From Lasioglossum baleicum (taxonomy: Eukaryota; Arthropoda; Insecta; Hymenoptera; Halictidae): DNA of 64,000 nt. The position numbers were made by a program, and so were the translations under genes. The DNA is taken from positions 7,110,186 through 7,174,185 of the forward strand of contig NC_134936.1 in assembly GCF_051020765.1 (NCBI RefSeq). Direction: 5' to 3'. The notes beneath the pieces are model-generated. The model saw only the letters and a program-made list of their open reading frames with translations, searched no databases and was not told the DNA's origin. Positions 8,612 to 23,600 of this stretch are shown here, piece by piece (the first letter of the stretch is position 1; each line of letters begins with the position of its first letter).

Positions 8612-11600
8612 CTGGAATTTGAAGAAATGAGATATTAGGATTCGATCAATTACCTGACTAGTTAGCTTGAGTCGACATGATTACATTGTAACATAATTAA
8701 CCTCTTAAGTAGCTACGACGGATATATGTATTCGCATTAAATTAAGAAACGTGAAACGCTATGCCCAAGTCGAATATATTCACTTGCGTTTAATAATATT
8801 AATAACTATGATAGTAGATCAATTGTTTACCATCTCTTGCGCCAGTTGCGCAATCTCCTTAGCAGCCTCCACCATCCTGGTCTGATAGTCTACGTAAGAA
8901 TCAACTGTGTCGATGGTGGAGATCCTATGGTCCTCTAACCTGACCATGGCCCGCGAGATTGTATCGATCAGCCCGGTGACAATGCCGTTCGAAGTAGAAA
9001 TGGTCTCCAAAGTGTTCTGCAACTCGTGCAGCGCATCTTTCATAGACTCCACAGTTTCGTCGACCTCTGCGTGCAACTTGACGGCCTTCGGGTTACCCCC
9101 GATCTCCTTGACCACGCAGACAAGCTGCAGAGCAGATTCGGTGACGGTTTTCGTTTGATCGAGTAGCACCATTTGTTGTTTCGACTGCACCATGTTTGAG
9201 GCAGCGCCAATGGCTCCGGAGACCAACGGTTCGCAGTACAGAGCCACTTGGCTGACAGTGTGGCCCACGTTCTCAGCCTCGTACTTAGCAGCCATACGCA
9301 GAGGCTCCAGTTTCTCGCGCAACTCGTTTACACTGCTCTCCATTTGATCCATGAATCCTTGGACTGTGTTCTCCCGTCGCGGTGCCAGCGCCTGTGACAC
9401 CGCGCTGAGCGAAGCAGCGTCCAACTCTCTGATCCTAGCGGACAATTTATCCATGGCAGCGTCGCATTCCTTCTGTCCTGACGCTTTGTCTCTGATAGAC
9501 GCGACTAGGGACTTGATAGAGTCGCTAACGCTCTTGCTATGATTAGCCAGCAGTTGCCAAGTCGGGGGATCTTTAGGACTAACAGCCAAGCTCTTAGCCG
9601 CTCGCACCATGGCACAAGAGCCATCGATGATAGCCTTCCCCGCGCTAGTAATCGGCTCTTGAGCAGCTCTAGCAGTGATGGATATCTTAGCAGGCTGACT
9701 GGCGAATTCGGGTGATCCGGCGAAGGTACATAAATTATCAACCGCCTCTAGAAGCGGTTTCGTGGCCTCGCCGCACTTGTCCCTGTTAGCTTCGGAATAA
9801 TTCTGGTCGAGTGCCTTGATCTCCTTCACTAGAGCGGACGTCGAGTTAGCAACGTCCTTAGCCGACTGAACAAAGTGTCGCTTGGCGACCAGATTGCTGG
9901 TCTTGTTGGAAGCTTCTCGGCAAGCGTTGCACAGCGCGCTCGTGTACTTCGCGATCATGGTAGCGGCCGAGAGGACCTGTTGTTCGGTGCTGGTCGGGTT
10001 TCCAAGACTCTGGCAACCAGTGTGGATGGCTTGCGCGGCTCTCAAGAACTGAGCTTGATCCACGAGACCTGGTTTCCCGGCGACTGAAGATGGATCGCTT
10101 ACACCTGCCAGGTACGCAGCTTGAGCTGCTGCTTCGATGAGACCACAGACGGACGAGGAGACTCCTCGAACGGCCACAGAGAACTGTTCGTGTTCCGATT
10201 TCTTAGCGTGATTCGCTATACCTGTCATTCCATCACCGAGGCTCTTGCTCTTCTCCATGACCGTTTCGAGGCACTCGAAGTACGACGCGTCGGATATAGA
10301 CTCGCTAGGGTTGTCCAACAGAGATCGCATCGATTGGATGTTTCGAATAGCATTGTCGCACTCGTTTTGCCCGGGCGCAGCAGATATACAGACGTCGACG
10401 AGGTAATTGATGGAATCGGTTACTGCTCTAGCAGCAGCAGACAGCTGATTCTTCGCATTCGGTGCGCTGGGATCAGCGGCCACAGTTTTAGCAGTCACCA
10501 GCAGCTTGCTCGATGTCATACTGACGTTCTTCAAAGAGACTACCATCTGACTGCGGGTGTCGATAGTCGTTTGACCGGCCATCTCCATTCCAACGCCTAA
10601 CAGGTCTCCGAAAGCGTTGGTGAATTCTTTTGAGGAGCTTGCCAGTTGCACTGGAGAACGCACGGATGAGACCACGTTCGAGGAAGCATCGTTTAGGTTT
10701 GCGGCTGCGTTGTTCAAGTCGGATTGAAGTTGCCTGTAAGAGAAAAATTAAATTTTATGGATGAACTGCAGAAAATCTTGATATTGACAGACTTTATTCT
10801 GTATATTTTATTGTGTTGTGTATTAAACTCTAAATTTTCGTGAAAAATTATTGCCCAATGAAATGTGAGACGCGTCAAATGTATTAAATAAAAATGTCTC
10901 TAAATAACACATTGATTCGTTACTTACAATTACAACAGACTGTAATGGAAACGATCAACGGTATCGTTAAATGAAAACACGGAGTGGTTAAGTGATTAAT
11001 TCCAAATATGCCAAATATCGATCGATTTTTCAAGTAACATGTTTCAACGGTAAGCGTCGTTCAAATTTACGAACAATTATCGCCGACCATTCAAATGTAT
11101 GTCAGCAAACGATAATTGAAACACAAGAACCAATGAGGTAAGAAACTATCGCGCAGCAAGATAGCAGCGTCTTTATCACAGACACGAACAAACTTACCCA
11201 TAATTTTTGTTGGTTTGCGGGTATTCGTTCATGCCGAGCACTTGCGTCATGTCCTCGATATTCTTGATCGCTTCGTCGACGTCTCTTTGACTAGTCAAGG
11301 TGTCTTTAGCAACGGCAGCCAAGTTAGTTTCGTTGACTTGAATATCTACCGTCTTCAGGGTGGTAGAAACAGTTCTCAAAGCCGGAGTGGCTGCCGCGGT
11401 GGTCGCTGCTCTGAGCTCTTTCGCAGCCTGGCGCAGTTGATCCTGCATCTTAGCGTCGTGGGGACTGCTAGCACACTGTCGAGCAGCCTCCACCATCTTC
11501 GCAGTAGCGTCGGCTAGCACTTTCGCTGCAGCCAGCAGTCGACACTGCTGCTCGGAATCTGTCTGCCTCTCTGCCTCGCCTTTTATGCTCTGGATCAACT

Positions 11601-14600
11601 GGGCGGTTGCTTGACCGACTACTCTTGCTTGCCTGACCATCTCGCCGGCGTCTCCAGTGCTGGCGAACAGCTTATCCGTTGCAATTAATATCGTCTCCAC
11701 CGCTCCCTCTTGCACCGTCTCTTTGGCACGTTCGCCTCTCGTGGCTGTCTTTATGTGGTTCAGCAGGTCGTTCAACGTCCTGCTAACTTCAGCAGCTGCT
11801 GCGCTCAGTTCCTTCAGGAGGTTGTCGTCGTTACAGGTGTCGTTGCACACTTCGACCAAACCTTCCACTGCTCTCGTCACTTCTCTGACGGCGTTCATCA
11901 GCTGCGTCTGGCAAGCTGGAGATTGCAGGGTTGGTGCCACGACCTTGGCACACGCTACCAGTTGCGATGTAGCTAGAGCACATTGTGTCGCAGCGGATAT
12001 CACGCGGTTCTGCGTTGCTGAATCTTCACAGGTGGCTGCTATGTTCTTCGCTTTGAGCACCAACGCGGCGGTCGAGTTAGCTACCGCCTTCGCCAGGGCG
12101 AGCAACATGTCCTGCAGCTCCCGGTTCGAGTCATTCTCTTCTCCAATGGTTGTTAATACTTGGTGCGAAGCCTCGCCCACGCGAGATGCAGCGTTAAGCA
12201 GGCTCTGTCGCGGCTGGAAAACAGATATGAATATTTAGTTTTAGGCAGGTTATTGTTAAGGAGTGGTTCTAGCGAGGCGGTACAACAATTGAACAAACTG
12301 TCAGACCTTGCGTTGAGGTTTAGTCCAGTCAATGAATGCTCGTAAGGGGGGTGTAGAGCGAAATGGTAGGAACACAATTTTTAACTTTGGGACTTTGTTT
12401 GGACTAGTTAGGAAGGAAACATACTAAAAGTCCCTACTCCTAGGAGTATTATATACTAGGAGTACTACCGGTGTACAGGGGGACACGTAGAAGGTCCCCT
12501 TTTTCGGTTTTCCGCTTATATCTCGGAAACTATGTGTCCTAGCGATAAGACCATGCTATACAAAATTAAAGCTGACAAAATGTGCCTTAAGTTATCCGCA
12601 TAGTTTCCGAGATATCCGAGCTCAAAGTTCACTAATTGTGAAAAAGAAATTTTTGCCTTATTTGACTAGCTAACTCTTCAGCACAATTAGTGAACTTTGA
12701 GCGCGGATATCTCGGAAACTATGCGAGATAGCGAAAAACTGAATCGAATCAATCTTATAGCACATTTTGTCAGCTTCAATTTTGTATGGAATGGTCACAT
12801 CGCTAGGACGCATAGTTTCCGAGATATCCGCGCTCAAAGTTGACTAATTGTGAAAAAGAAATTTTTGCCTCACGCTTTTTGCCTTACTTGACTAGCTTCA
12901 GCACAATTAGTGAACTTTGAGTGCGGATATCTCGAAAACTATGCAAGATAGCGAAAAACTGAATCAAATCAATCTTCTGGCACATTTTGTCAGCTTTAAT
13001 TTTGTATGGAATGGTGTTATCGCTAGGACGCATAGTTTCCGAGATATAAGCGAAAAACCGAAAAAGGGGACCTTCTACGTGCCCCCCTGCACCCCGCTCA
13101 CCTCCTAGGAATGGGGACTTTTAATATGTTTACCTCCTAGCTAGTCCAAACAAATACCCAAAGTTAAAAATTGTGTTCCTTCCATTTCCCTCTACAACTT
13201 TTCGTTGACTGGACTAGTTAGCGTAGGGAAAAAGGTTTTTTTCGATTTCCGGTTTCCTTCGAGTAACTTATTGTACCATGGAAAGTGAACTGTCTACAAT
13301 AAAGACTCGAGATTTAAGATATTTGATGTGCTGGATTTTTCATGAACAGCGTATCAGAAGCAACAAAAGACCATATTTTACTTGTATAATTTACTTGATT
13401 AATATAAATGTATAGCGCATTCGATGTCGTAAATTTATATTATCCTGCACATCAAATTGAGACAATTACATTCTGAGAAAACTTCGTTCAAAGTTCGAAG
13501 TACATACTTGGTAAATTTTAAAATAATCAGAATTTTATCATTGAATTTAACAGTACACTCTTCAATACATTCACGATTTTGATAAGGGAATAAAAAGAAT
13601 TCTGTTGTTCAAAACCGCCATACCAGAATTACCCCTTAAGTTTCAAATAAACATATTTATTGCTAAAAAAATAAAATATGAAATATAAGTAAGGTGTGCA
13701 TACGTGATTTTCTGCTCTAGAATAAATTATTACCGTGTGAAAGTTTGGGTACATGTTTCTTTTAATTATCCTGTTAATTCACAAAATTATTTACGATTGT
13801 CTATCTTTTTCAGGCACATGACGTAGACGATGTGAATGTACCCAAACTTGTGATTCTTTTGTTTAAAGCACATAAGGAACTCAACAATCAACTAAACAAA
13901 TCTCGCAACATTTAGTGTACAACGATTTCTCTCTAAACTAATTGCAAGAAGAAAATAGGCTGCATTGCTGTCGTTTGAAAATTAAAACGTATGAAAACAT
14001 GTTCAAGAAGCTCTTTCTAGTTACTTTGAAATCAAGGTGAAATAGAATCGATGAATTAATATTCTGTGACTATCTATGAAATTGTTTGTGTCAGTGCTTA
14101 CGTATTTATCGTAGATACAAGCCATTATGTAGAAAGGCTGTACAGAAAAGTATAGTTTAAACTTTTATTGGAAATCTTTCTTAATATTCTTTTTAAATAA
14201 ATTCGTATGATAACTTTTTATCATAGATCGTGTTTCATATATTTCTTATCTCATATCTGATTTTGAATAACACACTCGTTGCTCCGATGAGAGCATACCA
14301 GATACAATTAAGTTTCATTTGACAAGTAGATTTTCGTGCGAGGTTTCTACATCGCTTTTCAACGTTGTATACAAATTTAAATAATCGAAAATACAATTTC
14401 AAGTATAAAGATTCAATTTTAAATGCGCAGTTGCAAGATATACAGATACGATCATAGACCTTAACACGTTGACTACCAAACTTGTGTCCAAAACAATTGC
14501 AAAAAGTCAGAGCAATTTATTTAATAATGCAAAAGTTGAAAAGTCAAGATTTACCACATCAATCACTTTTAAAATCTTATTGTATAATAAATTGACACAA

Positions 14601-17600
14601 AAGTTTATGTACAAGTTTGATAACTAGACAAATAATAGGAGAAATTTGGACCAGTAAAGAAATCACAAGAATTAAAGGATATTGGTGTGCAATTTTCAAC
14701 TTCTAAAGATTATTAACCTCTTGCCCTGCAATATTAAACCGGGATGAAATTCTAATTTGGTTTTGTTAATATACAGAATAACTTTTGAACGAATGGACCA
14801 AAGGACTTCAATTTCTCTGTAAGGCTGGAAGGATTAGTTTAGTAAATGACGTCTAATAAATCTGTTGACAAAATACATTTGATGGGAATTGTGAAAAACA
14901 ATAGTAAAAATTGATTTTTACAACTTTTCCAACTGGGCCAATAACGAAAATTTAAAACATGAGTTTTGTACGCTCATTGAAATTGGTTAATTTTCGTGTC
15001 TTCCGTGTACAATGATCATCATGGCAGTCAAAGTATTAAGAAACGAACTCCGCTTTACCAAAGCCAGACCAGAGTTGTGCTAATTTAATTACATTGTAAT
15101 TCAATTGCGTAATTGAATTACTTTATAATTGAAATACAATGTAATTCAATTACTAAGTATTTTAATCAGATGTGTAACTGAAATAAAATGTAATTGAAAT
15201 ACGATATAATTGAAATACAATATAATTGAAATACAATATAATATTAAAATACAGCTTTCCAAATTATAGCCCAGAACTTTGAAGAAGTGCGATATAGTTT
15301 TATGTTTTTCTTTCATATACTTGTTTAGTGTCTCTGCGGCGTAGTTTCTATTCCTCGTCCTCGTTCATAATACGTAAACGCTATTTTATGTAATTTAATT
15401 ACGAAGTATTTTATAATTGTACTCCATTGCAATTACGAATTACATTGTAATTTAATTGAACAAAGATCTGAATTATACATTACAATATAACTGAATTACG
15501 ATGTAATTTAATTACAATGTATTTCATAATTGTACTCCATTGCAATTACGAATTACATTGTAATTTAATTGAATGAAGATCTGAATTATAAATTATAATA
15601 TAACTGAATTACAATGTAATTTAATTACGTAGTATTTTATAATTGTACTCCATTTCAATTACGAATTACATTGTAATTTAATTGAATGAAGATCTGAATT
15701 ATACATTACAATATAACTGAATTACAATCTAATTCAATTTCAATATATTTTATAATTGAACTCCATTGCAATTACGAATTACATTGTATAGTTTAATTGA
15801 ATGAAGATCTGAATTATAAATTACAATATGTATAACTGAATTACAATATAACTGAATTACAATGTAATTCAATTACTTTGTATTGGGTTGGCAAGAAAGT
15901 AATTTCGGTATTTTAAGGTGAAATAAAACCTAATTTCTTTATTCAAGCGATGAACTTTAACCAATAAAATATTTTCTTATTTATTCTTTTTGGCAAAACA
16001 TCATCAAACAGATGGGATAATATCTTATTCATTAAAGTTCATTGCTTGAATTAAAAAATTAAGCTCTATTTCATTTTAAAATACCGAAATTACTTTCTTG
16101 CCGACCCAATAATTATAATTCTGAAGTAATTCAATTGTAATTCTGCACAACTCTGACCAAGACCAAGAAAGGCGAATGCTTCCGTAGTTTGAAATGGCAA
16201 AGTCCAGGTAACTTGGCAAATGGCGCGGTCAGCACTTGTGACTCCGAGAGACACAGATAAGAAAAAGAGTATATCAGAGTCCCGATAAGAGAACGTACCT
16301 CTTTGGTCTCGGGCTCGGTGGCTTTCAGTAAATCAGAGAATGCCGAGCAAAGTTTCCTGGCGGCATCCAGGAGCCTGTCGCCGGAAGTGTCGTCCTCCAT
16401 GAGGGCAGCGATCATCCGGACCCCCTTCGTCATCTCGGGCAGATTGGTGGCGATCGTGGTGATCGCTGCTCCTACAGCGGTGTGATCGACGTCGTCTGCT
16501 GGGCCGGATGTCAAGGTGACAACCTGCGCTGTCGCGGCGTTCATCGCCGCGATTTGCGAGCCGACATTCTGCTTGTGCGTATCTATGGTCTGCTCGATCC
16601 ATTTCAAAGAGGCTGGATCCGTTCCCAGCTCGGGCAACGAAGCCTTGCAGGATAGCTCAGTCTCCGCGATATGGATCACCTCGTGACCAGCGGTGATAGT
16701 CGACAGTAAGGCACGTTGTGGTTCGGACAGGACGGATGTAACCTTGGTTTGTTGTACCTGATTTCAAGGCAGATTGTATTTTATCCTCGCAGTTCACCGG
16801 TGCTCGCTGTTCAGAGAGGCTTTTGGTAGATTGCGTATGTTTGTGCAAACTTAGGGGACTATAGGGTAATCTGGGCCATGATGTTTGATGTTGCTGGGCA
16901 ATTTTTTATTTTTCTAGGCGAATTGTGGGGGGGGGGGGGGAAGAAGGTGGAATCAAGTAAAATCTCATTTTCAGTGGTAGCACGGTAGCACTCAAAAGTC
17001 TTATTTTTTTACTTTAACGACATCTGCCACATTCATGCGACCCGCCCTGTGTTCCGTATACCGGCATCGGCCACATTAGTGTCACCGTGCTGCTCTCTCA
17101 AAAACAGGCTGAATCCCGGCCCGGCCTGCAGGCCCTGGGCCAATGGCGCGCACAGGGGCCCGCCCAAAATCAAGCAGCCTGGGCCTCGAGCAGCTCCAAG
17201 CGTTGTGTTGCCCGTAATCTGCAGGCCAAGGGCTCTGCAAGCTCTACAGGCTCTGGCAGACTGGGCCAGGTGGCAGGCTGTGCTGAATGGGACGACCACT
17301 ACTCGTTTGTAAAAGTATAAGTTTCCATAAATATGCGCAATCTACCCATTACAATAATACAGTGGCAGACATATTAATACGGACACTTTGTAAACTGAAG
17401 ATTGGTAGGTGGACAGTAATGCTATTTGCATTAACAAAACCATATTTTAAACCTTAATACATGCATGTTTGCAAATCGTATTATACATGAGAATAATAAC
17501 TGAATCATACGTGAGAACTTGGATGCCACTGTATCGCAAAATGTATTAGAAATTTGTGATAAATTCGAACACTTGATGCATAAAAATGGAAAAATTGTAG

Positions 17601-20600
17601 AATAAACATTAGCATGATAATAAATTTTGCCTAATTTATCACTAAGCGAAATAAATAGTGTTATTCATTCAGTGAACAAAACTACTGTGTACTATGTTTC
17701 TAAAAATATAGCATGAATGCGTTTATTCTGTAGCAGAACCTTGAACAATTATATTTTTAGGTTTCGTTACACCAATTTTATAAAATTGTTCTATCTTTGA
17801 TGTGATTCTTTAACTCCCGTATTTCATTCTGTACTTATTTATTATAGACAGACATAAAATAATTTGATAAGCAGGTATTTCATTGATAAAAAGAAGAACA
17901 AAAATAAGAAACGTATGCTAGAAATCTTATAATAATGAACTGGATCATTGATCAAAATCTTGAATTTTGTATTATTTAGAAAGGGCAAAAAAGACTTTAA
18001 CTTCTTCGTAACTAGACTGCGGATCTTTATGCATTTATGGCTTATAAAAATTTTCAAAAAATTGCTGGAGTATTTAATTCGATAGAATTTAGTACGAATT
18101 TTATTTAATTTGGATCTACAAACGCTATTATCAATGAAAATAGAATTTTATTTGGTACTACTTCCTTAAAATTTGTCTACAAAAATTGAAAATTGCATGA
18201 ACATTCGCAGTCTACTCGTAACCCATAGGGAAAGTACATTTCATAAAAGATTAAACAACCTGTAATCGAATAATCCTATGAATATTATAAAATGATAAAT
18301 TTTTCGACAATCAATGTATGACGTAGTTTAAAATACATAGCAAACGAAACTGTGTGCTACATGAAAGGAAAAGAATCAACAATACAGACTTCACTGTCTA
18401 ACGGTCTAACGTATATGAACAAATTCGCGTATTTTTCCATGGTTGAATTTGAATTTGAATAATGTTAAATTTCAGTGACGTCTGCACGTATTGGAAAATC
18501 AAAAACATAATTAGAATTCGATCAAAACGAAAATCGTTGCATTCGATGTTGCTTTTCATTAACCAATTGCGCAATAACTGAAAGTTTCATGATTTTGTAC
18601 CTACTCTGTGTCCGTAATAGAAGGCGCCTAGCATGAAAATAAATGTAACCGTCTATTAGTCGCATGGAAATTTGCTTCAACTTAGAATGAAATCAACTTA
18701 TTACTGATTTCTAAAACTTAAATGTATTGCCGAATTATATACTGCGATCGGTTAAAGATGCTCGATCTAAGCTATTACTACAGTGGATATTACTATGGCC
18801 CTTGCTCTTGTGAATAAACCAGTGTTTCTCTATTGCACAGTGCATGTGTTGCCCAAACAAAATTTGAAGTAAACAAATCTCAGTAAAGATGGTCGAACAA
18901 TTCGCACAGAATCTTGTGCTTTTATCAAGTGAATCATTAAACATCCGATTACGGGAAAAAATTAATTTTGCTAATTGTAAGATGTTCATTCATCTTATTC
19001 AACTCATTTGCGATTATTTATTTAATAGTTCATTAACGCTTCAGCTACCAGAGTCCTATTAGTAATGATTCCTACTAATAATAGACATTCTACTGCGCTG
19101 TGTCCAAAACAAGTGTAATAATGCTCTTAAATGGCAATTCCATTTACATTGTATCACTCAATATAATTTCACCAAGAAATTCTCAAATGCTAATCTTTAA
19201 TATTTAAAGAACTTTAACAGTTTAACAATTTTAAAGAACATTAAGTGTAAATCCAAAATGATCAAGATCAAAGCGCTTAAGGGGTAGCCCAGTTACATCT
19301 TTCATAACTATTTTAGGTTAGGTATTATTTTAGAAACGTTTTGAATGTAATCCCTAGACTACGGATCGTAATTGGTTGCGTGAAATATAAAACAGCGAAA
19401 AAATAGAAAAATTTGAGAATATTGTAATGTTGTTTTCAATGTAACAAAGCCATTCAGAGATGAAATCAATTTTTATTTTATTCCTGCTTCTCCCACAATA
19501 AATGCAGAACAATTTTTAGTTTGCATAAAGATCCGCAGTCTAGTGATCGCTATATGTGCGACTATAAACCCCTTGCCTTACAATATAGGGTCCGACTCGT
19601 AACAAAGAATAGTAAAAATGTATATCAATAATTTCCTATAACCGAAATAACATTTTATTTTGGTTTTGTTACTGTACAGCTATTGGAGAACATATAGACA
19701 TTCAATAGATATAAGTCTCCTCCTTGTTCAAGGAAATTACGATCTACAAAAAAGTTCTAATCACTGAAATCGTAAAATACATCATAGGGCAAGGGTTTAA
19801 TTTCAGCAAATCGACATTTTGAAGTAAAGCAGGCTCCCCTTAAGTAGAAGTATTCCATGATCGCGCCACTTGATCGATAAATCGTCAAATTACAAATTAC
19901 AAAAGGGGGTATGGTATGTTGCATATCTCTGAATGATCTGAAACGAATCCGATTAAGGTCAGTTAATGGGAAACACTGGGATTCAACATGAGCAAGGGCC
20001 TTTAAGTTTCTCATAGCTCTTACCATCGGTGGAGCGTGAGCGATGTTCACCTGGCCGCTGACAGTCGTGTATTGAGCACCGCCCATGTGCCCAGTCTCAT
20101 ATGGTCGAGCCCCTATAAATCGTATCATGCAACTATCCCAGTGGTATTTACAATGATCGATCGTTACGATCGATTGCACGACACCGAGCACGCTCAACAA
20201 GAAGCTAGATACCCACTAATCGGCTCCGTGATGCGAAGCAACACATTTAGAGAAGCTCTTCAGGTTCACGCGTCTTTTACGCACGGAACAACGAGACAAA
20301 CATGTACAGTTCGACAAGCTTAAAGGATCGAGAGCAGTCCGAGCACTAAGGACAAAATAAAGACATGCTGGACCGCTGGCAGATCATAGTGTATCGGTTT
20401 TTCTATTATAGCAATCTGCAGGAAGTGTACCGACAGCGCTTTGGGTTTCTATCGCCACACACATCTTTGGTAACACGTGAAAAATTATTGGAGCTTGGGT
20501 GGGAAGTGATATCACATCCACCATACAGCCAGGACATTGCACCATCAGATTACCGTTTATTTCTACAATTAGAAGAGAATGGTGACCATATAATTTTTCT

Positions 20601-23600
20601 TTTTACAAAGAGTAATCTTTGCGGATTTTATGCACATAGTAATGTTTCAATATAAGCGAAAACTTTGGATCTGAAATGTCACAAAACCCTGCGCAGATAC
20701 TATTTCCTTGAGTGGGCAAAACATAGATAGCAGTGTATTAGCGAAATGATACTGATCCAGTGATGAAACTTCTTTCTTTTTAAATAACTTCTTTAGGAAA
20801 CCTTGACCAACATATTCGTAACATTTTTCTGCTTGAAAGCATTATAATCCGGAGAAAGGTAGAAAATATTTAACCAGAGTGCTCGTAATGTATGATTTTG
20901 TTTAAACTTGTCGAACTAGCAGTATAGTATATACAAAATTTAGGAAATCAATAGCTAATGCCCGAGGATTCAAATGTGCAAGGGTTTCTCAGCTCCGCTT
21001 GTTGCCTTTCACTTTGGAATAGTCAAGCAATGCCAAAATGCAGTGTCTTATGTCGTCTTAGATCAAATTAAGGATGTGAAATCGTTCTTCATTAAAATTG
21101 ACGATGATGGAAGGAACAAATTAATATTACAATTTATTAAAAACTGGTATCGTTATTATTAGACTACGGATGTTTATGCAATTTTCAATTTTATATTATT
21201 TAAGAAAGTGGTACCAAATAAAATCCTGTTTTTATTAGTAGTAACATTTCTAAATCCTGTCGAAGTTGATACTCCAGCATTTTTTGGAAATTCTTATAAA
21301 CCATAAATGCATAAAGATCCACAATCTAGTTATTATAATTAATGTGGATCTTTATGCAAAATAAAAATTGTCTTCATCAATTTTTGGGCACACGTATCAT
21401 ATACAAATTTCTTTCCTGCTTTAATCATTTTAATAAGTTCAAACTAACACATAGATGTTCTTATATTCTTTGAATCTTTTTACCGTTTGAAATTTCACTC
21501 ATAATAACATAAAATCCGCAGTCTAATAATTAGCAACAACCGGAGCCAAAATCGAAAAGGTAATCTACGGATACAAGACACTGATTTTGGAGGAACTGTA
21601 CAAATATTGAATATGTCTTACCATCTCCGACTCTCATAACTGCTGGTATAGCCACTGATACAGCTTCTACATTTCCTTTGCCGACGTTGCTCGTTGCGTG
21701 TTGCATGAATGTTGCTCTGTTGAGAAAATTAAACTGAATTAATCATTTGAACAAAAACACAAACATCATAACGGACATTAAATATCATTATTTAGCACCG
21801 ACTTAACCTCTTAGCGCACTCTTTAAGAAAACGATTTTTCTCCGCGCGCCCGTGTTAACTCGTGAGACCTGCAATTTTGGTTTTCTATATAAATACAGCC
21901 GAATATACTCGTTGGTGTAAACAAAAATTGATGGAAAAACGACCGCTTTTGAATTTTTAATTGGTGCGTTAAGTGGTTAGAGGATCTAATTGCTTACGCA
22001 TCTGTAAACAGATATGCATTTCAACTATCAATTCTTTATAAGGTACTTGTATTTACATCTAACATGCATTGTTTGAAACTGTCAACAGTGGCGCAGCCAG
22101 GGGGGCAGGGGCCCAAGTCCCCCCCCCCCAAGAAAAAAATGTTTAGCTTCCAAAATTAAAACCGCGGAATAGTCCTTGACAGATATGTTGCTAAAAAAAG
22201 GTCATCACGCAAAACCTAGGGCTGGGTTCAACTTGGCCCCCCCCCCCAAGATTGCATCCTGGGTGCGCCACTGACTGTCAATATGCTAGTAACTATACAA
22301 TACATCTTCTTAGCACATATCTGGATGATTTAACTGCCTCAGAAAAAGATATGAAACGTTCACTTGAATTATTGGACTGGTATTACGTATTTATGACAAA
22401 AAGAAAGAATAGGTGAAATTTAAAACAGTAGAAAGATGAACATCAGTATCTTAATTAAAATTATTAAAGGAAGAAAGCAATTTCTATTCGGTTCCTGTTT
22501 CTTGCAATTAACGCAGACAATTTCGGACTTGCATACAGATCTATTATTACTATTATATTGGGTATGGGAATAAATTTCCGCCATTTTGACAGATATGTCG
22601 TTGTACTTAACACTTTACCTACCGGAAGCCTATTAATGGGATTTTTAATAATTGTGCTGTGCCAAAAGAAAGCATAGAAATTTTCTTTTACATTGCAATC
22701 TTAAATGAAACTATTAGATGACGTTATTCAGGGTGACTTGTTAGTTCACAATGAAAATTGCTGTGTTGCTATTGAAGGTACCATTAAAAAGTATTTAGCC
22801 ATGTATGTACCATAGATTTTTCAAAATTATGCAATAATCACCGGTCGGTAATGTGTTAAGTACCGATCGCGTATTTGATAGAACGTAGTACATCTTCAGT
22901 CAGCTTCAAAACGCAGTTAGTGTCAATTATTTCGAGCGTGAACAGCAGTCAATTTCTCGCGTGAAAAATGTCCACTTTTGTTGCAAGTAAGCAGCATTTG
23001 CGGGAAGTCATGTTCCATTATTTTGTTTTAAAGAAAGGTGTTATATATTTATTATATTATATTTATTATATATTTACGGGGACGATGCTCCATCAAATAC
23101 AAGATTTCGACGTAAGGGACAAAGATTGCGATGGTGTGCCAAAAAATTCGAAGATACAGATTTGCCAGCATTACTTGATGGAAATCTCACGTCAAACACT
23201 TGCAGAACTGTCAATTGAATTAAACGTCGATCGATCTACTGTTGGAAAACGTTTTCACGCTATGGGAATTGTTTATAGGCTTCTTTTCAACAAAAAGGGG
23301 CGAAAACATATTCCCATACCCAATATTATTTTACTATAATAGTATACTATAATTTAATAATATTATATTACGATAATAGTAGACTGTACAGTCTAATACA
23401 GTAGTAATATGTAAATTTTCCTTTGAGTTCTCGCAATGGTATTTCACCATCAGATTTCAACTGACAATATATGAAAAATGTCTCACACAGAATGTGTTAA
23501 TAATATAGAAAACTGTTAAGATCGAAGCCTTTTGGATATTTAAAATTGTATCAAATTACCGTGTTTTTTGTTATGTCAAATTATGCCTTTCATTAGAGTT

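Noticed and set aside
10121..10600. 159-codon plus-strand frame inside talin exon 9
   Set aside because: A shadow of the strongly biased talin coding strand.
12917..13108. 63-codon frame resembling one at 30749-30955
   Set aside because: Both lie in the repeated modules of the TAGTCCAGTC element. The shared peptide reflects repeat identity and not selection.
17033..17312. Opposing 87-88 codon frames in the GC-rich island
   Set aside because: Open on both strands at once, repetitive composition, no family resemblance.
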